DNA of 64,000 bases from Adiantum capillus-veneris (GCA_014529385.2 CM043966.1:85145087-85209086), one strand, 5' to 3'. Shown: positions 21,690 through 34,190, counted from the first letter of the stretch. Numbers and translations: made by a program. Notes: generated by a model not told the origin, from the letters alone.

Positions 21690-21810
21690 TTAAAATTAAA
21701 AGAACTAAAGATCTAGCCGACGAGGAGTTGAACTCAAGACCTATTATTCAAGAGGGAAATGGCATAATCAATCTATCATACTTGGCATGGGTGATAGAAA
21801 GGTTATACCA
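21690..21810 (-). repeat. tRNA-like (SINE-like) unit inside CACTA 2
   Basis: Read on the minus strand it has ATAGATTGATTATGCC (A-box-like), then TTGAGTTCAACTCC (B-box-like) about 30 bp later. This is the same arrangement as the units in the FLZ intron. Confidence 0.5.
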
Positions 21811-21834
21811 TTTATCTCTTTTTATTGGCACACA

Positions 21835-22690
21835 CAGCCACACACGCGCACACACACAAGAAGAAGAGAGTTATAACGTCGTAGGAAACTATCTTAAAAG
21901 ACGTTAAAGATTAGGTTATATGTAGACTTACATTAAATTAGATTTAGGTTTATTTTTAACTAGATTTACGTTTATTTACGCTAGATTTAGATTTACGTTA
22001 TATTAGATTAGATTTAGGTCTCCATAGACTGCGATGCCTGCATGAAGCGGGTGAAGAAAGCCCTCAATGAAATATAGGGTATTGCTGCCTTCACTCATGG
22101 TGGGCTCTGTCGATCCAAAAGTACTGGTGAAATGTCTTCAGAAGATAGGGAAGAAGGTGGATCTTCAGGGTGGCAAGAGTCACTACATCCCCGACACAAT
22201 GACCATCTAGACAACCTCTAGTCATTCAACAGCAACTTCAAAGTTAGTAACAAGAGCAAGAACGGTCTAAAGGGCCAATTGCTGTCGTCTGATGTGGATG
22301 GAGATGAGGCAGCGTCACCGCCGGAAGTTAACTCTCACATCTTTAGTGATGAGAATGCCAACTCTTGCCGAGTTATGTGAAAAATTATGTGTTAAATCAG
22401 TTTTAAGGTTCTTATAATCCCTGTTAGTTTAGTTCTTTGTTTTTAATATAACATAATTTACGTTAGATTTAGATTTATGTTATATTAGATTAGACTTAGG
22501 TTTATTTAGGTTTACCCACACACACGCACACACACAGACACAAGAAGAAGAGAGTTTTAACGTCGTAGGAAACTATCCCAAAAGACGTTAAAGATTAGGT
22601 TAGATGTAGACTTACGTTAAATTAGATTTAGGTTTATTTTTAGTTAGATTTACGTTTATTTAGATTTACGCTTATTTACGTTAGATCGAG
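21835..22690. repeat. Dispersed direct repeat of about 150 bp in the CACTA 2 leader
   Basis: The block CACACAAGAAGAAGAGAGTT, AACGTCGTAGGAAACTAT, AAAGACGTTAAAGATTAGG and the AT-rich GATTTAGGTTTATTTTTA tail occurs at about 21850-21990 and again at about 22525-22690. The sequence between contains no supported gene. The repeat lies upstream of the transposase start. Confidence 0.85.
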
Positions 22691-22975
22691 TCCACGCAAG
22701 AATTACTTACGGTTTAGGGTTTAGAGTTAGACGAACAGTGAAAAGATCTACTGTGAAAAGATGTTAAGATGTGTGAAGTGCTACAGCTAGAGAAGAGGCA
22801 AAGGGGTTTTGTCCACTACATGCAGTATCATGTAGACGTGGGTGTGTAGATTTCTTGTACCCACAAATATAGGTATTGACCAATAAAGACAAGATTATAA
22901 CCCGGTGGTTCGGATCTCCGTGCACCTCTAGACCGAGGTGTGCGGGGATTGGACATGACTAGAGAATGTGAGGTA

Positions 22976-22982
<7 letters not shown>

Positions 22983-23035
<53 letters not shown>
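22983..23035. repeat. (AG)26 microsatellite upstream of the CACTA 2 transposase
   Basis: Uninterrupted AG run ending 65 bp before the transposase ATG at 23101, probably in its 5' leader. Confidence 0.95.
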
Positions 23036-23038
<3 letters not shown>

Positions 23039-23100
23039 GACGAAGAATGCCAATAGAATATTAAATTTGTTGTCCAGGTTATAAGTTTTTTATCCTCATT

Positions 23101-26100
23101 ATGAGTAGCGACGAGGATGTGGGACCGTCCAACAGAAACACCTATCTCTCAACGAGGGTCTTATGTCCTTGTAATCAATGCAAGCATGCTGTGCGACGGA
23201 CAAGACGTGTTTCTTTGCAGCACGTTCGCGAATTTGGCGAGTTCGATCCATCTATTATAGATCGAGTTGTTGCCAATTATAACTCGTCGGACTCTGACGC
23301 TGGCCAACAAGCAGCAATCTTGCAACCCACTAGACGTGTTCGCAGGCGCTTTGGTCAAGCAGCATATGTGAGGCCACAAGATGTAGCCTCTGACAGCTCG
23401 GGGGATGATCATGCAGAGCACATTCCCAACGAGGCAATGTTTGAGCCCGAGATTGATGAAATGATCGAGACGATCATGGATTCAGAAAGGCTTATCTATG
23501 ATGATATGAAAAGTGAAGCCGATACGCCATTGTATAATGGAGCACGTATGTCTAGATTGAAAGCACTCCTGGTTCTTCTCAACATGCAGGAAAAGTTTGG
23601 ATGGAGTGACACTAGCGTCACAGCGCTTTTCAGGTGATCTATTACAATTAGTTTACTTTAATAAAACTCTAAATGTATAATGATCTGATAGATTTTTACA
23701 CGACTGTATCATATTTTTATGTTGTGTAGATTGCTGAAAGAGCACATACTACCAGCTGACAATGTGATGCCAGATTCCCGAGATGAAGCAAGAAAGATTT
23801 TGCGAAACTTGGGGATGGATTACAATTCTATCCACGCTTGTCCTAATGACTGCATTCTTTTCAGAGGGGAATACATAGACATGGAGAAGTGTCCGAAATG
23901 TGATTCCGAAAGATATCGAGTAGATCTCCACGGGAAAAAAATTCCACAGAAGGTTTTGCGACATTTCCCTCTGCTTCCTCGCATCAAGAATTTCTTCGAA
24001 TGTAAGTCCATGGCCGCCCTAGCATCATGGCATGAGGAGAATAAATCTTCGGATGGTGTGCTACGAATTCCTGCAGATTGCGTAGCGTGGAAACATATAG
24101 ATGGAACATGGTCGGATTTTGCTAGGGAAGCTCGAAATTTGCGCTTAGGCTTGGCTATGGATGGCGTAAATCCATTTGGTCAAAGATCAACATCTTACAG
24201 TGTATGGCCCGTTGTCATCGTCAACTACAACATTCCCCCGTGGTTGACTACGAAGAAGGGGCACCTATGGCTAAGCTTGATTGTGCTAGGGCGATATAAA
24301 GTGGGGAATATGGATGTGTATCTTCGTCCACTATTGGAAGAGCTACAACAATTGTGGATTGGCATAGAGGTGGTGGATATGAGCCGACACACAGGACGAC
24401 GGAATGCTTTGATCAGAGGCATTCTAATGTGGACCATGCATGACTATCCCGGGCTAACAGAATGCTCAGGTGATCTATTGACACTCCTCACTCAGACACT
24501 GTAAATCTTGTTTTTTCCCATAGTTGATCTATTATCATGTGTATACATGCAGGGCTTCAAACAAGCGGATACAGAGCATGTGTCACATGTGGACCTAGAC
24601 TGAATGCACGTAGGGCACCCTCACTGAAGAAGCAAATCTACGAAGGTCATCAAGCGTATCTTCCAGAGAATCATGTGTTACGCGACGGCTTTTTGGGAAG
24701 AGAGCCACCAAGGATGTCTGCACAAGCATGGTTAGAGCAGAAGGAGATGTGCGATGACGGATTGCCTCCAAGGATGAAGAGACTATCTCTATGGTACGAG
24801 TTACCATACTGGCCCCGACTCATGATCAATCACTTGCTCGATCCAATGCACATATTCAAGAATGTGGGTAATCTACTATGGGACCATCTGACCGGCAAGA
24901 AAGATACTTTGGGAGCCAGAGTTGACCTTAGAAATGTGGATCGTATGGAGCAATATTGGCCGCAAACAGCGTCTGATGGATCGATAAAACTCCCTAAAGC
25001 ACCATGGATTTTCACAGGAGCCCAAGAACGCAAAGTAAAAGAGACCATTCGATCTTTGCGGACCCCCACTGGCGTAATGCACTCGCTCCGAACGTGTTTT
25101 ACTAAAGAAGGAAAGCTTACCGGTTTGAAGTCACACGATTGGCATAAAATGTGTCAGGTACGTTCATAGTGGACTTTAATATCATTGCATAAAATGTGGA
25201 CTTTAATATCATTGCTGCACATACTTTACAGTTTATTTTACCGGTTGCCATTGAGGGATGTTTGTCTCTCGACATCCGTAACACAATCTACAAACTTGCA
25301 AAGCTGGTGCAATGGATCTCACAAAAGGAGATCAACGTAGACTCCATACCATTCGCCAAACTAAATGCTGCGGAGCTTGTGTGCATGTTTGAGAAACATT
25401 TTCCTACTACAATGCTAACCATTCAGGTGCATCTTCTTGTTCACATAGTTGATGAGGTGGAAATAGCTGGCACAGTTCATTCCAGATGGATGTTCTTCTT
25501 AGAGCGTTTCATGAAAACGCTTAAGGGATATGTGCGTCAAAAGGCACGTCCGGAGGGTAGCATGGCAGAAGGTTGGTTGGTATCAGAGTCCCTAGTGTAC
25601 ATTGGAGAGTGGCTAGACGGATTTGATAAATCCCGGGACACGCTATGGCGAACCATAGATGATGAGCGCATATCTGGGATTGTCATGTGCAATCTCGGTG
25701 TTGAGAAGAAGATGACGGAAGATCTAGAGGCTAAAATCAACCGATTTTGCATGCTTCACAATCCAGTGATGCAAAAGTGGATTTCACAATATGAGGATGC
25801 AAAGCAAGAGCGACAAAGGGCACGAATCGAGTGGAGACGGGGAAGACGACCACCGATGCACTATCCAGCGGTTCTGGAGAGCCTACCAACCTTCATGAGC
25901 TTAAGATGGTTGCACAACCAATTGAAAAGCGCACAACAATGCGGTGACGAAGTGACTGAAGAAGAGTGGGAGTACTCTCGGGGTTGCGCGACCAAGGTAA
26001 GTTTGCAATGTACGACTAGCAAGTGACTTTATTTATAAACGTTTGAACGGCCACTCATAATCTTTGTTCGTTGTAGTATAAGTCATACACAACAGCATGG

Positions 26101-26829
26101 TGTAAAGGTCGACATTTTAGGGTGGAACGAATCGACAAAAAGCGTTTTACTCAAGATTGTGGAATCATGGCAAAATTTGAACAGTCTAGTCGACGACGTT
26201 CCTCTGATGCAGATCCTGTGGTGGCGGAACTCACTTACTTCGGCACGCTGCAAGAGATTTTGAGGATCGATTACAGAGGATTTTTTGTCGACTTGTTCGA
26301 CGTGCAATGGTTCAAGATAATCATGGAGGGTCGCAACGCTACTGTGCGTAGAGGAGAGTCTGGTTTTCTTGAGGTGGATTCTACTAAGAAATGGACTGAC
26401 CTAAGAGACACTTTCGTACTACCCGAGCATTGTGAACAAGTAAGTATGTAAATAGTTAACATCCCCCTTTTACAAGTTATGTGCTTGAAAGCTCTCATGT
26501 AAGTTATGTGGCTCTGGCAGGTAATATTTCATCCTACAAAGTCTACATCAAACTGGTGGTACGTCATAGAGGTAGCCCCTCGTAGTGCAAGGAAGTATGA
26601 AGGCTACCATGTGCCAATCACAACGACATCAATGGAGGAGATCAGAGAAGATGCTCAATCAGAAGCCGCTGCGGTGGTGCCAGACGAGCATCAAGATGCT
26701 ACTACTCTATATGGGGTGCATGCAGAGGAGCTACAAAATGAAACAGAGGATATGTGTTTAAACGGAGAGCTCTATATAGATATAGGAAGTTATGCTGAGT
26801 TATGCGAGGATGAGAGAGAGATCTCTTAA
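23101..26829 (+). CDS. CACTA (TNP2/Transposase_21 type) transposase, six exons, about 1104 aa
   Basis: Exons by GT-AG junctions and frame: 23101-23633, 23730-24469, 24553-25157, 25232-25996, 26077-26439, 26521-26829. Joined they stay open for about 1104 codons and end in TAA. Order of parts: an N-terminal Cys-rich piece (CPCNQCKH, residues 22-29, like the transposase-associated domain); the Transposase_21 region with CPKCDSERYR, LRLGLAMDGVNPFG and LLDPMHIFKNVG; the DUF4218-like region (LTIQVHLLVHIVDEVE, RPEGSMAEGWLV); the DUF4216-like region (WWYVIEVAPR); and an acidic tail. It would bind element ends and cut and join DNA in the nucleus. The ATG is chosen as the first in frame after the leader. 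No lesion is seen, so it may be active. Intron 3 contains a 19-bp duplicated segment. Confidence 0.9.
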
Positions 26830-27102
26830 AGCCACAAATATTGTATTTGAACAATTTTGCTCTGTGTTGTAAAAGCTCTGGCTCTCTAAGTACCTTCCAT
26901 GGTGTATAACGCTCTTTTCTACTCGCGCTCACATCTTTTGATTGAAAATTCTGAGTTTTCGACTTGCCTCTTCTATCACTCAATTCATTGCGTCATTGTA
27001 TTTATATGCGTCATTACGTCATTGTATTTAATGGTCTTTGCGTCATTGTCTACTCTATTCATTCAATATTAAGTTTAAATATTCGTGTGTTTAATGCAGG
27101 TA

Positions 27103-28518
27103 TGGATGATGAGGAGTTTCTTTCTTCTTTGTCACCGCAGTAGAGACAGTGGTACGTGGAGCGTCATCGCTCTGGCGCATCATCGCGCGTTCCTACTCCA
27201 TCCGCATCTCCCTCTCTTTCGGAGCATTGGCGCGCTCCGAAGCTTCGGCGTCGACGAGACGAGCTTCACACTCGTCTAGACACCGGCGCTCTAGTGGTGG
27301 CGGTGGGGTTTTTGTGGGGATTCCACCACCGATGCCTCCACACTGCCTCGTGTTCGACGAGGCTCTTTACCCTCCCCTTCTTTGCCCGCCCCCACACCAG
27401 CCACAGCATCGCCATCTACGCCAGGTTTTGCACGGCTGACTGTTCCTAGAAGCTACACACCTCTACCTACTCCGCCAGGAGCCACCCCACTCGACCCTCC
27501 TCGCTTCGGGGCCCAGACGCCGGTGGAGACACCTGACGTCCGTACCCCCATCGACACGCCGCTAAAGACCCCTACCGGGACACCCAGGTTCACGCGTCAC
27601 CGGCCAGAGGGCTTGTCTTACTCCATCGACTTCAGCGGCGGCATCATCATGGATGATGACGACAAGAAGGTGATCTCGCGCATGCGTGGTCTTTGCTCTC
27701 AGTTGTTTAGACACTACATACTAAACAAATGGAGTGAAGTACCAAGTGATTTAAAAAACAGAGTCATCAGCATACTTCATGATGAGTTTCCCGTTCCAAC
27801 ACGGGATCAGCGCTTCAATGAAGACCTGATGAAGATTCGAATGCGCGAATACTGCAAACACAAGCGTTCCGAAGTGCAAACACAATGAAGACCTGATTCC
27901 CGTTCCAACACGGGATCAGCGCTTCAATGAAGACCTGATGAAGATTCGAATGCGCGAATACTGCAAACACAAGCGTTCCGAAGTGCAAAAAGCAATCAAG
28001 AATGGGTGGAACAGGCCAGATTGGCTGGCCAAAGAAGATTGGAAGAATGCGAAGAAAGCTGCGCGCGAGAATCCCGACAAGTGGAAGCAACAAAAGGATG
28101 CAGCCAGAGCGCGAGTAGAGGCAGGGAGCTCGCACCACTTGGGGAGCGGTGGATGGGCATCATTTGAGGCCGATTTTGTAAGTGTTTTCACATTGCTCTT
28201 TATGTTCTATAGTTTAGGGTTTATGAGTTTTTTAATTCTAACATAATGAAATCTTTGTATGTTTTGACAGTGGTCGATGACAGGACGTGATCCCACACCG
28301 TACGAGCGCGAGTACGCAGGCAGGAAGGGCTTAAACGCCCTGATGGACATTCTCAGTTCTCGCGGCGGCATGGTTAGTATTAGGGTTTACTCTTTTTTAT
28401 GTTTTGTATTGTTTTATAAATGTCGTTATATGTTTATACTTACTGAAAGCTGTCTTATTGTCTTTTTTTGCAGAATCCGACAGATACGCCGCTTGGACGC
28501 GATGAGACGTTTGACTAG
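27103..28518 (+). pseudogene. TNPA-like (Transposase_24-like) second gene of CACTA 2, broken by a tandem duplication
   Basis: After a 3' splice site (TTTAATGCAG) an ATG at 27103 opens MDDEEFLSSLSP but meets TAG. A Pro/Thr-rich frame follows (about 27301-27887: PLPTPPGATPLDPPRF, TPVETPDVRTPIDTPLKTPT, RVISILHDEFPVPTRDQRF). That frame is cut by a 109-bp tandem duplication. After it the correct frame resumes (27938-28177) with KNGWNRPDWLAKEDWKNAKK and GSSHHLGSGGWASFEADF. Two more exons, 28271-28372 and 28474-28518, join in frame to a TAG stop. The basic, Trp/Lys-rich C-terminal half resembles plant Ptta/En/Spm (Transposase_24) proteins, which bind subterminal repeats. How the first exon connects is unresolved. 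Confidence 0.75.
27788..27990 (+). repeat. 109-bp tandem duplication inside the TNPA-like gene
   Basis: CCGTTCCAACACGGGATCAG starts at 27791 and again at 27900. The first copy ends in a short filler (ACACAATGAAGACCTGA) that resembles the internal CAATGAAGACCTGA. The period is not a multiple of three, so it shifts the frame and creates a stop. Confidence 0.92.
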
Positions 28519-28835
28519 ACGACGTCAGTTTAGCCGTAGCTAGATAGCATTAGTTTAGGGTTTCTCATAGCTTATGTATCATGAGACGGATTTTATACGT
28601 CTTTTTGAACCATGTATATTATTACATTTGTCACCGCAGTTCCTTTTGCCAATCAATTCTTTATGCCTATGATGTTGTACAATTGTCATTATTACATTTG
28701 CCAATCAATTCATTTTGCCTATGATGTGTACAATTGTCAATTTTGCAAACACTGCGTCTTGTGGGTGACTATTTTGGGTCTATTATCTACCCTTGCACTT
28801 TTTTTAAAAAGTGAATCAAGTACAATATGGTGATG

Positions 28836-28864
28836 GGTGGCAGGGCATTCAATGCCCTGCCACC
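28836..28864. repeat. Perfect 14-bp hairpin near the CACTA 2 3' end
   Basis: GGTGGCAGGGCATT, one C, then its exact inverse AATGCCCTGCCACC, followed at once by an A-run and the subterminal repeats. CACTA 1 has a hairpin at the equivalent place (3366-3447). Confidence 0.95.
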
Positions 28865-28875
28865 AAAAAAAAATT

Positions 28876-29100
28876 CTCTCGGGCGTCGCTATAAGCGTCG
28901 CTATGAGCGTCGCTATAGTCTTCTGTGTAAACGTCGCTATAACCGTCGCTATGAGCGTCGCTATATCTATATAGCGATGCCTATAGCGACGCTCTCGTAG
29001 CGACGCTCGTAGCGACGGTTTTAGCGACGCCAGGGGTTATAAAAACCCAGTGTATTTCCGTCGTTAACAGCGTCACAAGAGCACACAACCTCTTGTAGTG
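28876..29100. repeat. Right subterminal repeats and terminus of CACTA 2
   Basis: About ten copies of GCGTCGCTAT or its inverse, then sequence ending CCTCTTGTAGTG. GTT (29101-29103) repeats the GTT before the left end. Confidence 0.93.
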
Positions 29101-30119
29101 GTTGTCATGAATATCACCAAACATGTCTTCATAAATCTTTTATTGTAACCAAGTTTTTCTTCATGAAATCGATTCTTTGATCAATCCTACATAGATCATA
29201 GACTCAAGAAACATAGTCATGAAATTTTATAGCAATGTTAGTGAAATAATTACGTTCACAATGTCATAAGAGATGGTTCGTGATGCCACTCTTTTGACAA
29301 CATATATGCGCACTATAACATATGTGTACATAAAATATGAACATAAAAGTATAAGATACGTGATTACATGATGCAAATGACATGTGTATATAGTACATAG
29401 AATGACATTTATCAATGTAACGATATCAATAAATATCATCATGGTATTAACAAAACATCATCATTGTATCAATGAAAATGACTAAATCATCATGGCATCA
29501 ACAAAAAGCATCATGGTATCACCAAGAATAATCATTGTATCAACGAAACAACATCATGGTATCATCAAGAATAACAATGATATTAATGAAACAATATCAG
29601 GGTATCACCGAGAATAACCATGGTATCAATGAAAATCACCATGACCAAGGTACTAACGAAACATCATCATGGTACCATCAAAATCACTATGGTATCAACG
29701 AGAGATTTTTAATGAAATGATGTGAACTATATCTCTAGAAGAATAATTATATGAGAATCAATGAACGAGTATATCATATAACAAAATATCATATACCATC
29801 AGTAGCTCGACTGAATTTGGATGATCATTAGTGGGTCGACTAAATCAAAATGATATACATGACAGATATACATGAACAGATCTATAGATATTTGATATCT
29901 GGAAACATAGGTATCCAAAAACAAATCATCAGTAAATTTTTGAGAACATATTAGACAGCTTGGAACAATATAGACTTTTGAGAAGAGATGTAATGACATG
30001 ACAGATTTCTATAACACTAATTCGATTTGTAACTGTCTTCTGTAGTAGAGTTACGTCAACAAAAAATATATGATTGATGAAGAGAAATATATGATTGATA
30101 AATTTTCAATTAGGAGGAA

Positions 30120-30528
30120 AATCAAAAGCAAAAAGTGAAAGAGCTTTTCAGACATGTCGTAGTTTGGGAACAATAACTCAATCGGTGCAGAATTTGGAAA
30201 AAGTTTCTTCTACAAAGTTGTAGACCACATCGATTCTTGTGGGTCGCTTGGGCCATTTCTGCAAAACCGTTTTCAATAAGAAGGAAGATAAAAAACAAAA
30301 AGCGAAAGTTACTTTTCAAACATGTTCGTAGTTTGGGAACAATAACTCAAACTCGCTGTAGAATTTGGAAAAAGTTTCTTTTGCAAAGTTGTAGACCATA
30401 TCAATTCCGGTGTTTCTAGCAAGCTATTTTTGCAATTAGGAGGAAAATCAAAAGCAAAAAGTGAAAGTTGCTTTTCAGACATGTTCGCAGTCTCAAAACG
30501 ATAACTCTGCAAAATTTGAAAAAAGTTT
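30120..30528 (-). repeat. Tandem units of about 171 bp at the truncated end of TRIM copy 2
   Basis: CAAAGTTGTAGACCACATCG (about 30213) and CAAAGTTGTAGACCATATCA (about 30384) mark two units 171 bp apart. A third, partial unit ends at the truncation point near 30528. Copy 1 has two units. Confidence 0.85.
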
Positions 30529-30530
30529 TG

Positions 30531-30682
30531 GGCATGCTTAAGATTGTCATAAGAGGTGGATGTTGGCCTTATGCATTTTCCTCTTCCCTACTTAAGGTGA
30601 AGATCATTCATTCTCACTTAGTCTTGGTGTTTTCTTTTTCCTTCAATGCAGAGTGAGGGAGAAAGTCTGGTGGCAATTTTCT

Positions 30683-30723
<41 letters not shown>

Positions 30724-32668
30724 ATTTTTCATTCTTTCCTACATTCAAAAGGAGGCTTTAAAGTGCAAACATGGAAACTATGGAAGATGCTTCTTCTTCA
30801 TATGATCTTGCTAAAAACCTGTTCAATGGTTTTGGTTTGAAACTCTAGTTGGTTTATGTTTCTTTATGCCTCTAAGCCCTGATAGAAATTTAAATAAACA
30901 GGTTCCTCTCTAAAATCTTGTTTAAATTCTAACATAATTGGCACTAAGATTTTCTACTCTGCATTTTTAGTCTAAAAAGTGAAAATTGGCATTTTTCGGT
31001 GACAAATGTGTAGATCAAATATTGAGTTTTTTTTGGTAATGATTGGAATGGCTATACAAAAAGTCTATTTCTCTTGGACTCTATGTTTCCTTGAAAATTA
31101 CTCGTAAGGCTAAAAGAACACCTCTTTTGATAATGATAAAGTTGGTTCTATTGATGTGGTAGTGGGACCGTTGATCTACTATGCTATAATGGGGATTCAT
31201 AGCCTTACATGGTGACCTTGCATAGTAGGTTTATCTTTATGGAATACTACCTTGGATGGATGCAATTTTTGGATGACTTTTTGTTTTGATGATAGTAAAT
31301 CTAATACAGATTTGGAAACTGTAACCTATTTTTGAAACTCATAAAGCCTTGGATGACATAATAAAACCCTTGCATTATTGGTTTGAGAGGATTTGATTAG
31401 TGGTATACTGCTATGGTCTTGGTTTTTTTTCAACCTCTATTTTTTTGAGACCCTATTTTTGGTGTTTTTTCCCCCTCTGATTCAAATTATCTTTTCTTAA
31501 CATCTTAACAATTTCTTAACTTCTTGATAATTTCTAATCTAACATACATTGTTGAATCCTTTGAAATTATTGTATTATTTTTCTCTATTCTTGCTTGAAC
31601 ATATCTTCTTTCAATGGTGGATTTTGATCTTTCTACAAGGATGTGTATTCATGGGGATTGCTCGATGGATTACCTACTAAAATGTTATTTTTGTCATATA
31701 ACCCTTTGGACAAAAATTGTGCTCCTTGTGTGTTCTTATTATTGGTCTTATAAGGATGAGCGTATTGGGATGGTTGCAAAGAAAGCACCTAACGAGCCTT
31801 AACCACAACTGGTTTGAGATCTTACTGGATGCTAAAAAAATTCTCTTCATGAATGGATCTAAAAAAATTTATAGTGATATTTTTTAAATATCTCCTTTTG
31901 TAATTTGCCATAAAACCAAAGGGAATTAAAACAGGAATGGTGGACATGATGTTAAGCAATTGATACTCTAAGATGATTAGAAGTTACTAAGAAGCCTCTC
32001 ATGATTATATTGATACTATTCTAAGAGTTTGGGACTGGCTTGGTCATCTGATTCATGATTTCAAAAGAAAAACACATAAAGGAAAAAAAGAAAATTGAAA
32101 ATTTTGTCCCTAAATGTTTCTTACTAATTATTGATATTGACAATGAAAAATAAAAGCTGGCCTTCTTCAAAAAGCATCTAATTTTTTTGACACTTAATGC
32201 CATCCCCATAAATAAAATAAAAAGACACATTAAAAATATTTTAAAAAATATCTTAATACTTCCCCTTTTGAAAAAAAGATAGATTTAATGAACATAGAAA
32301 ATAATAAAACAATTTTGTGAAATGAAATTTTTTGAAGTACTTAAATGGAAAGACCCTTTAACAATACCTCACATCATGGGATCAAACTCCTATGAATATA
32401 TTGTTTAATCCTTTGTTTTCTAAAAGGCTATGTCTTCTTTCTATTCACAAGACTTTTAAGGCAGAGAGGGACACTTGTTAAACAATGAAAATTGAACAAC
32501 CTTTACCCTAGGGTACTAAAGCCTTTAGCATGTCAAAAATGATTTAAATGCAAAAATGATTTTGTGCAAATACTTTCCTATTGTGTAGACCCAGGAACAT
32601 AGTGTTCTTTTGTGCATAAGTATCTATATTATATTAAAAAGACAAGGTTAACGCTCTGCCAACATGGT

Positions 32669-32717
<49 letters not shown>

Positions 32718-34150
32718 CAATGATTCTATCTCTTCAGCCAACTAACATCCTGATGGCAACACCTCAATGCCATGTTCATGTACATAGCTACCAGCTTGAG
32801 GCCGCTCTTGAAGTGCGGGATGGCACTCTTGAATTGGAGGGACGCACGGCCAGAAACTACCTAATATAGCTCTTAAATTGTGAAATGAAGATGGGAATTA
32901 AAACCCACTTTCTTCCCCTGGGCCCCCATCTCTCCCTACAGCTCATACCCTCTCCTTCTGTGTGCTTGCCCTCTCTCTACATGTGCACCTTTGCTCTCAC
33001 TACTTCCCTACTAGCGACTTCTACAAAGACGACAACGAAAGGGTAGAGCAACAACTAGCCCTGCTTGACCCATGCCACACCAGAAACCAAGGATGCTGCC
33101 GCCGTGCTATGCCTTCTCTCATTATTTTTGAGAGCACAACCAACCCTTTCCCACACATGAAGAGCCCCTTCTCTACCACCTTGAGCCATGGGCAACCTGT
33201 CACGTGTTCTCTTCTTTGCCACCTTGAGCGGCGAATGATTGTCAGCTTGTGTCACGGGCATGCACTAGCTTGATAGGTCATAGGAAATACCTCCTCCTCC
33301 ACAAAAAGCCTTACACTTGCTGAAACTCTACCAATGTTAGTCCGCCTATCAGGCAATAGGTTGATACACATACAAATTTCCACTATTGGGTGATTTGCAA
33401 ATCTACAGCTCAAATGACTTGGTCTAAATTTGGGCTTAATAGGTTCACGTATGACCAAATGACAAGAACAACCCTCTCCATCAGAACGGCGCCATAAAGC
33501 CAAGAACGCCGATTGGTAGTTGTACCAAGTGTTGTGCTGATTACATCACAACTATCAAGACTCTAGCAATGGCTGAATGTCACAACCGCTAGCATGGCAC
33601 AACGTAGCACATGGAGACGATGGTGTACAAATGAAGTGAGTGGTTAAATATGGATAAGACGTGCAAGCTGTAAAAATTTGTATGGCCATACATGTGTCGC
33701 TAGCAATTCTGGTCATCTATTGAAAACAAATTTCCTTTAATTTCATTGTTGGTTATGAAGCTGAAGGCAAGTCCGGGCCACTAGATGGGGTGCAATTCTT
33801 AATCCAATGTCAAATACAATTTGTGGACTTGCTTCATCGATAAATTGGTATGCACCTTGAGGTCTTTGATTGAGGGAAGGACTTACATAAGGGACTACAG
33901 AAGGTTGGCGGACTATCAAAGGACCTAACAATTATAGCATATCTACTTGCAAGTTCAAGTAACATGTATGATCCCGCATGGGGTTATGGTGTATGAGATA
34001 CATCCCCTACATGCATTGGGTGAAACGCAACTCTACAAAAAGCACAAAACAGAGTTCAAAGGTCTTCTTATTTAGATTGGAAAGATTTCTTTTTTGTTGC
34101 TATTGTAGGCAACATTGCCACCAAAGGCATCAAAAGTCCCACTCATCTAT
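30531..34150. other. Long stretch upstream of the FLZ gene without recognisable gene
   Basis: No supported coding sequence. It is AT-rich to about 32600, with a GA microsatellite at 30687-30721 and a CT microsatellite at 32674-32713. From 32880 to 33500 it is more GC-balanced, but frames there on both strands lack any recognisable domain and overlap each other. A G-box (CACGTG) lies at 33201-33206. Confidence 0.5.
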
Positions 34151-34184
34151 ATATATTCTATAACAGCAGTCCGAGTACTCTTTA

Positions 34185-34190
34185 CACGTG
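34185..34190 (+). promoter_or_regulatory. G-box/ABRE-like site upstream of FLZ
   Basis: CACGTG within ACACGTGTC, about 945 bp before the FLZ start codon. ACGTGTC-type sites are known ABA-response elements bound by bZIP factors. Function here is inferred only. Confidence 0.3.

Larger units (their letters stand above)
20962..29100 (+). mobile_element. CACTA (En/Spm) element 2, complete, 8139 bp
   Basis: The ends are CACTACAAGAGG (20962-20973) and CCTCTTGTAGTG (29089-29100), perfect 12-bp inverted termini. A 3-bp target duplication, GTT, flanks it (20959-20961 and 29101-29103). Both ends carry arrays of GCGTCGCTAT / AGCGACGCTC in both orientations. Inside are a six-exon transposase gene and a second gene of the TNPA type, both on the plus strand. 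It is inserted in TRIM copy 2, and TRIM copy 1 supplies the unoccupied site. The transposase reads intact. The second gene is broken. Confidence 0.96.
20494..30530 (-). mobile_element. TRIM-like retroelement, copy 2, minus strand, 5'-truncated and split by CACTA 2
   Basis: The 153-bp minus-strand 3' LTR (20494-20646) matches the LTRs of copy 1, and internal sequence related to copy 1 follows (20647-20961 and 29104-30530). The two halves join if the 8139-bp CACTA element is removed. Similarity to copy 1 stops near 30530, within the 171-bp repeat region and about 100 bp short of the expected 5' LTR. The primer-binding site and 5' LTR are therefore missing. It encodes no protein. Confidence 0.88.

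Noticed and set aside
27149-27449. Two overlapping frames at the start of the TNPA-like gene
   Set aside because: They are open by GC-rich composition only; the Pro/Thr frame that continues downstream is the one supported by flanking exons.
31614-31802. 62-codon frame upstream of FLZ
   Set aside because: No domain, no splice signals and AT-rich surroundings.
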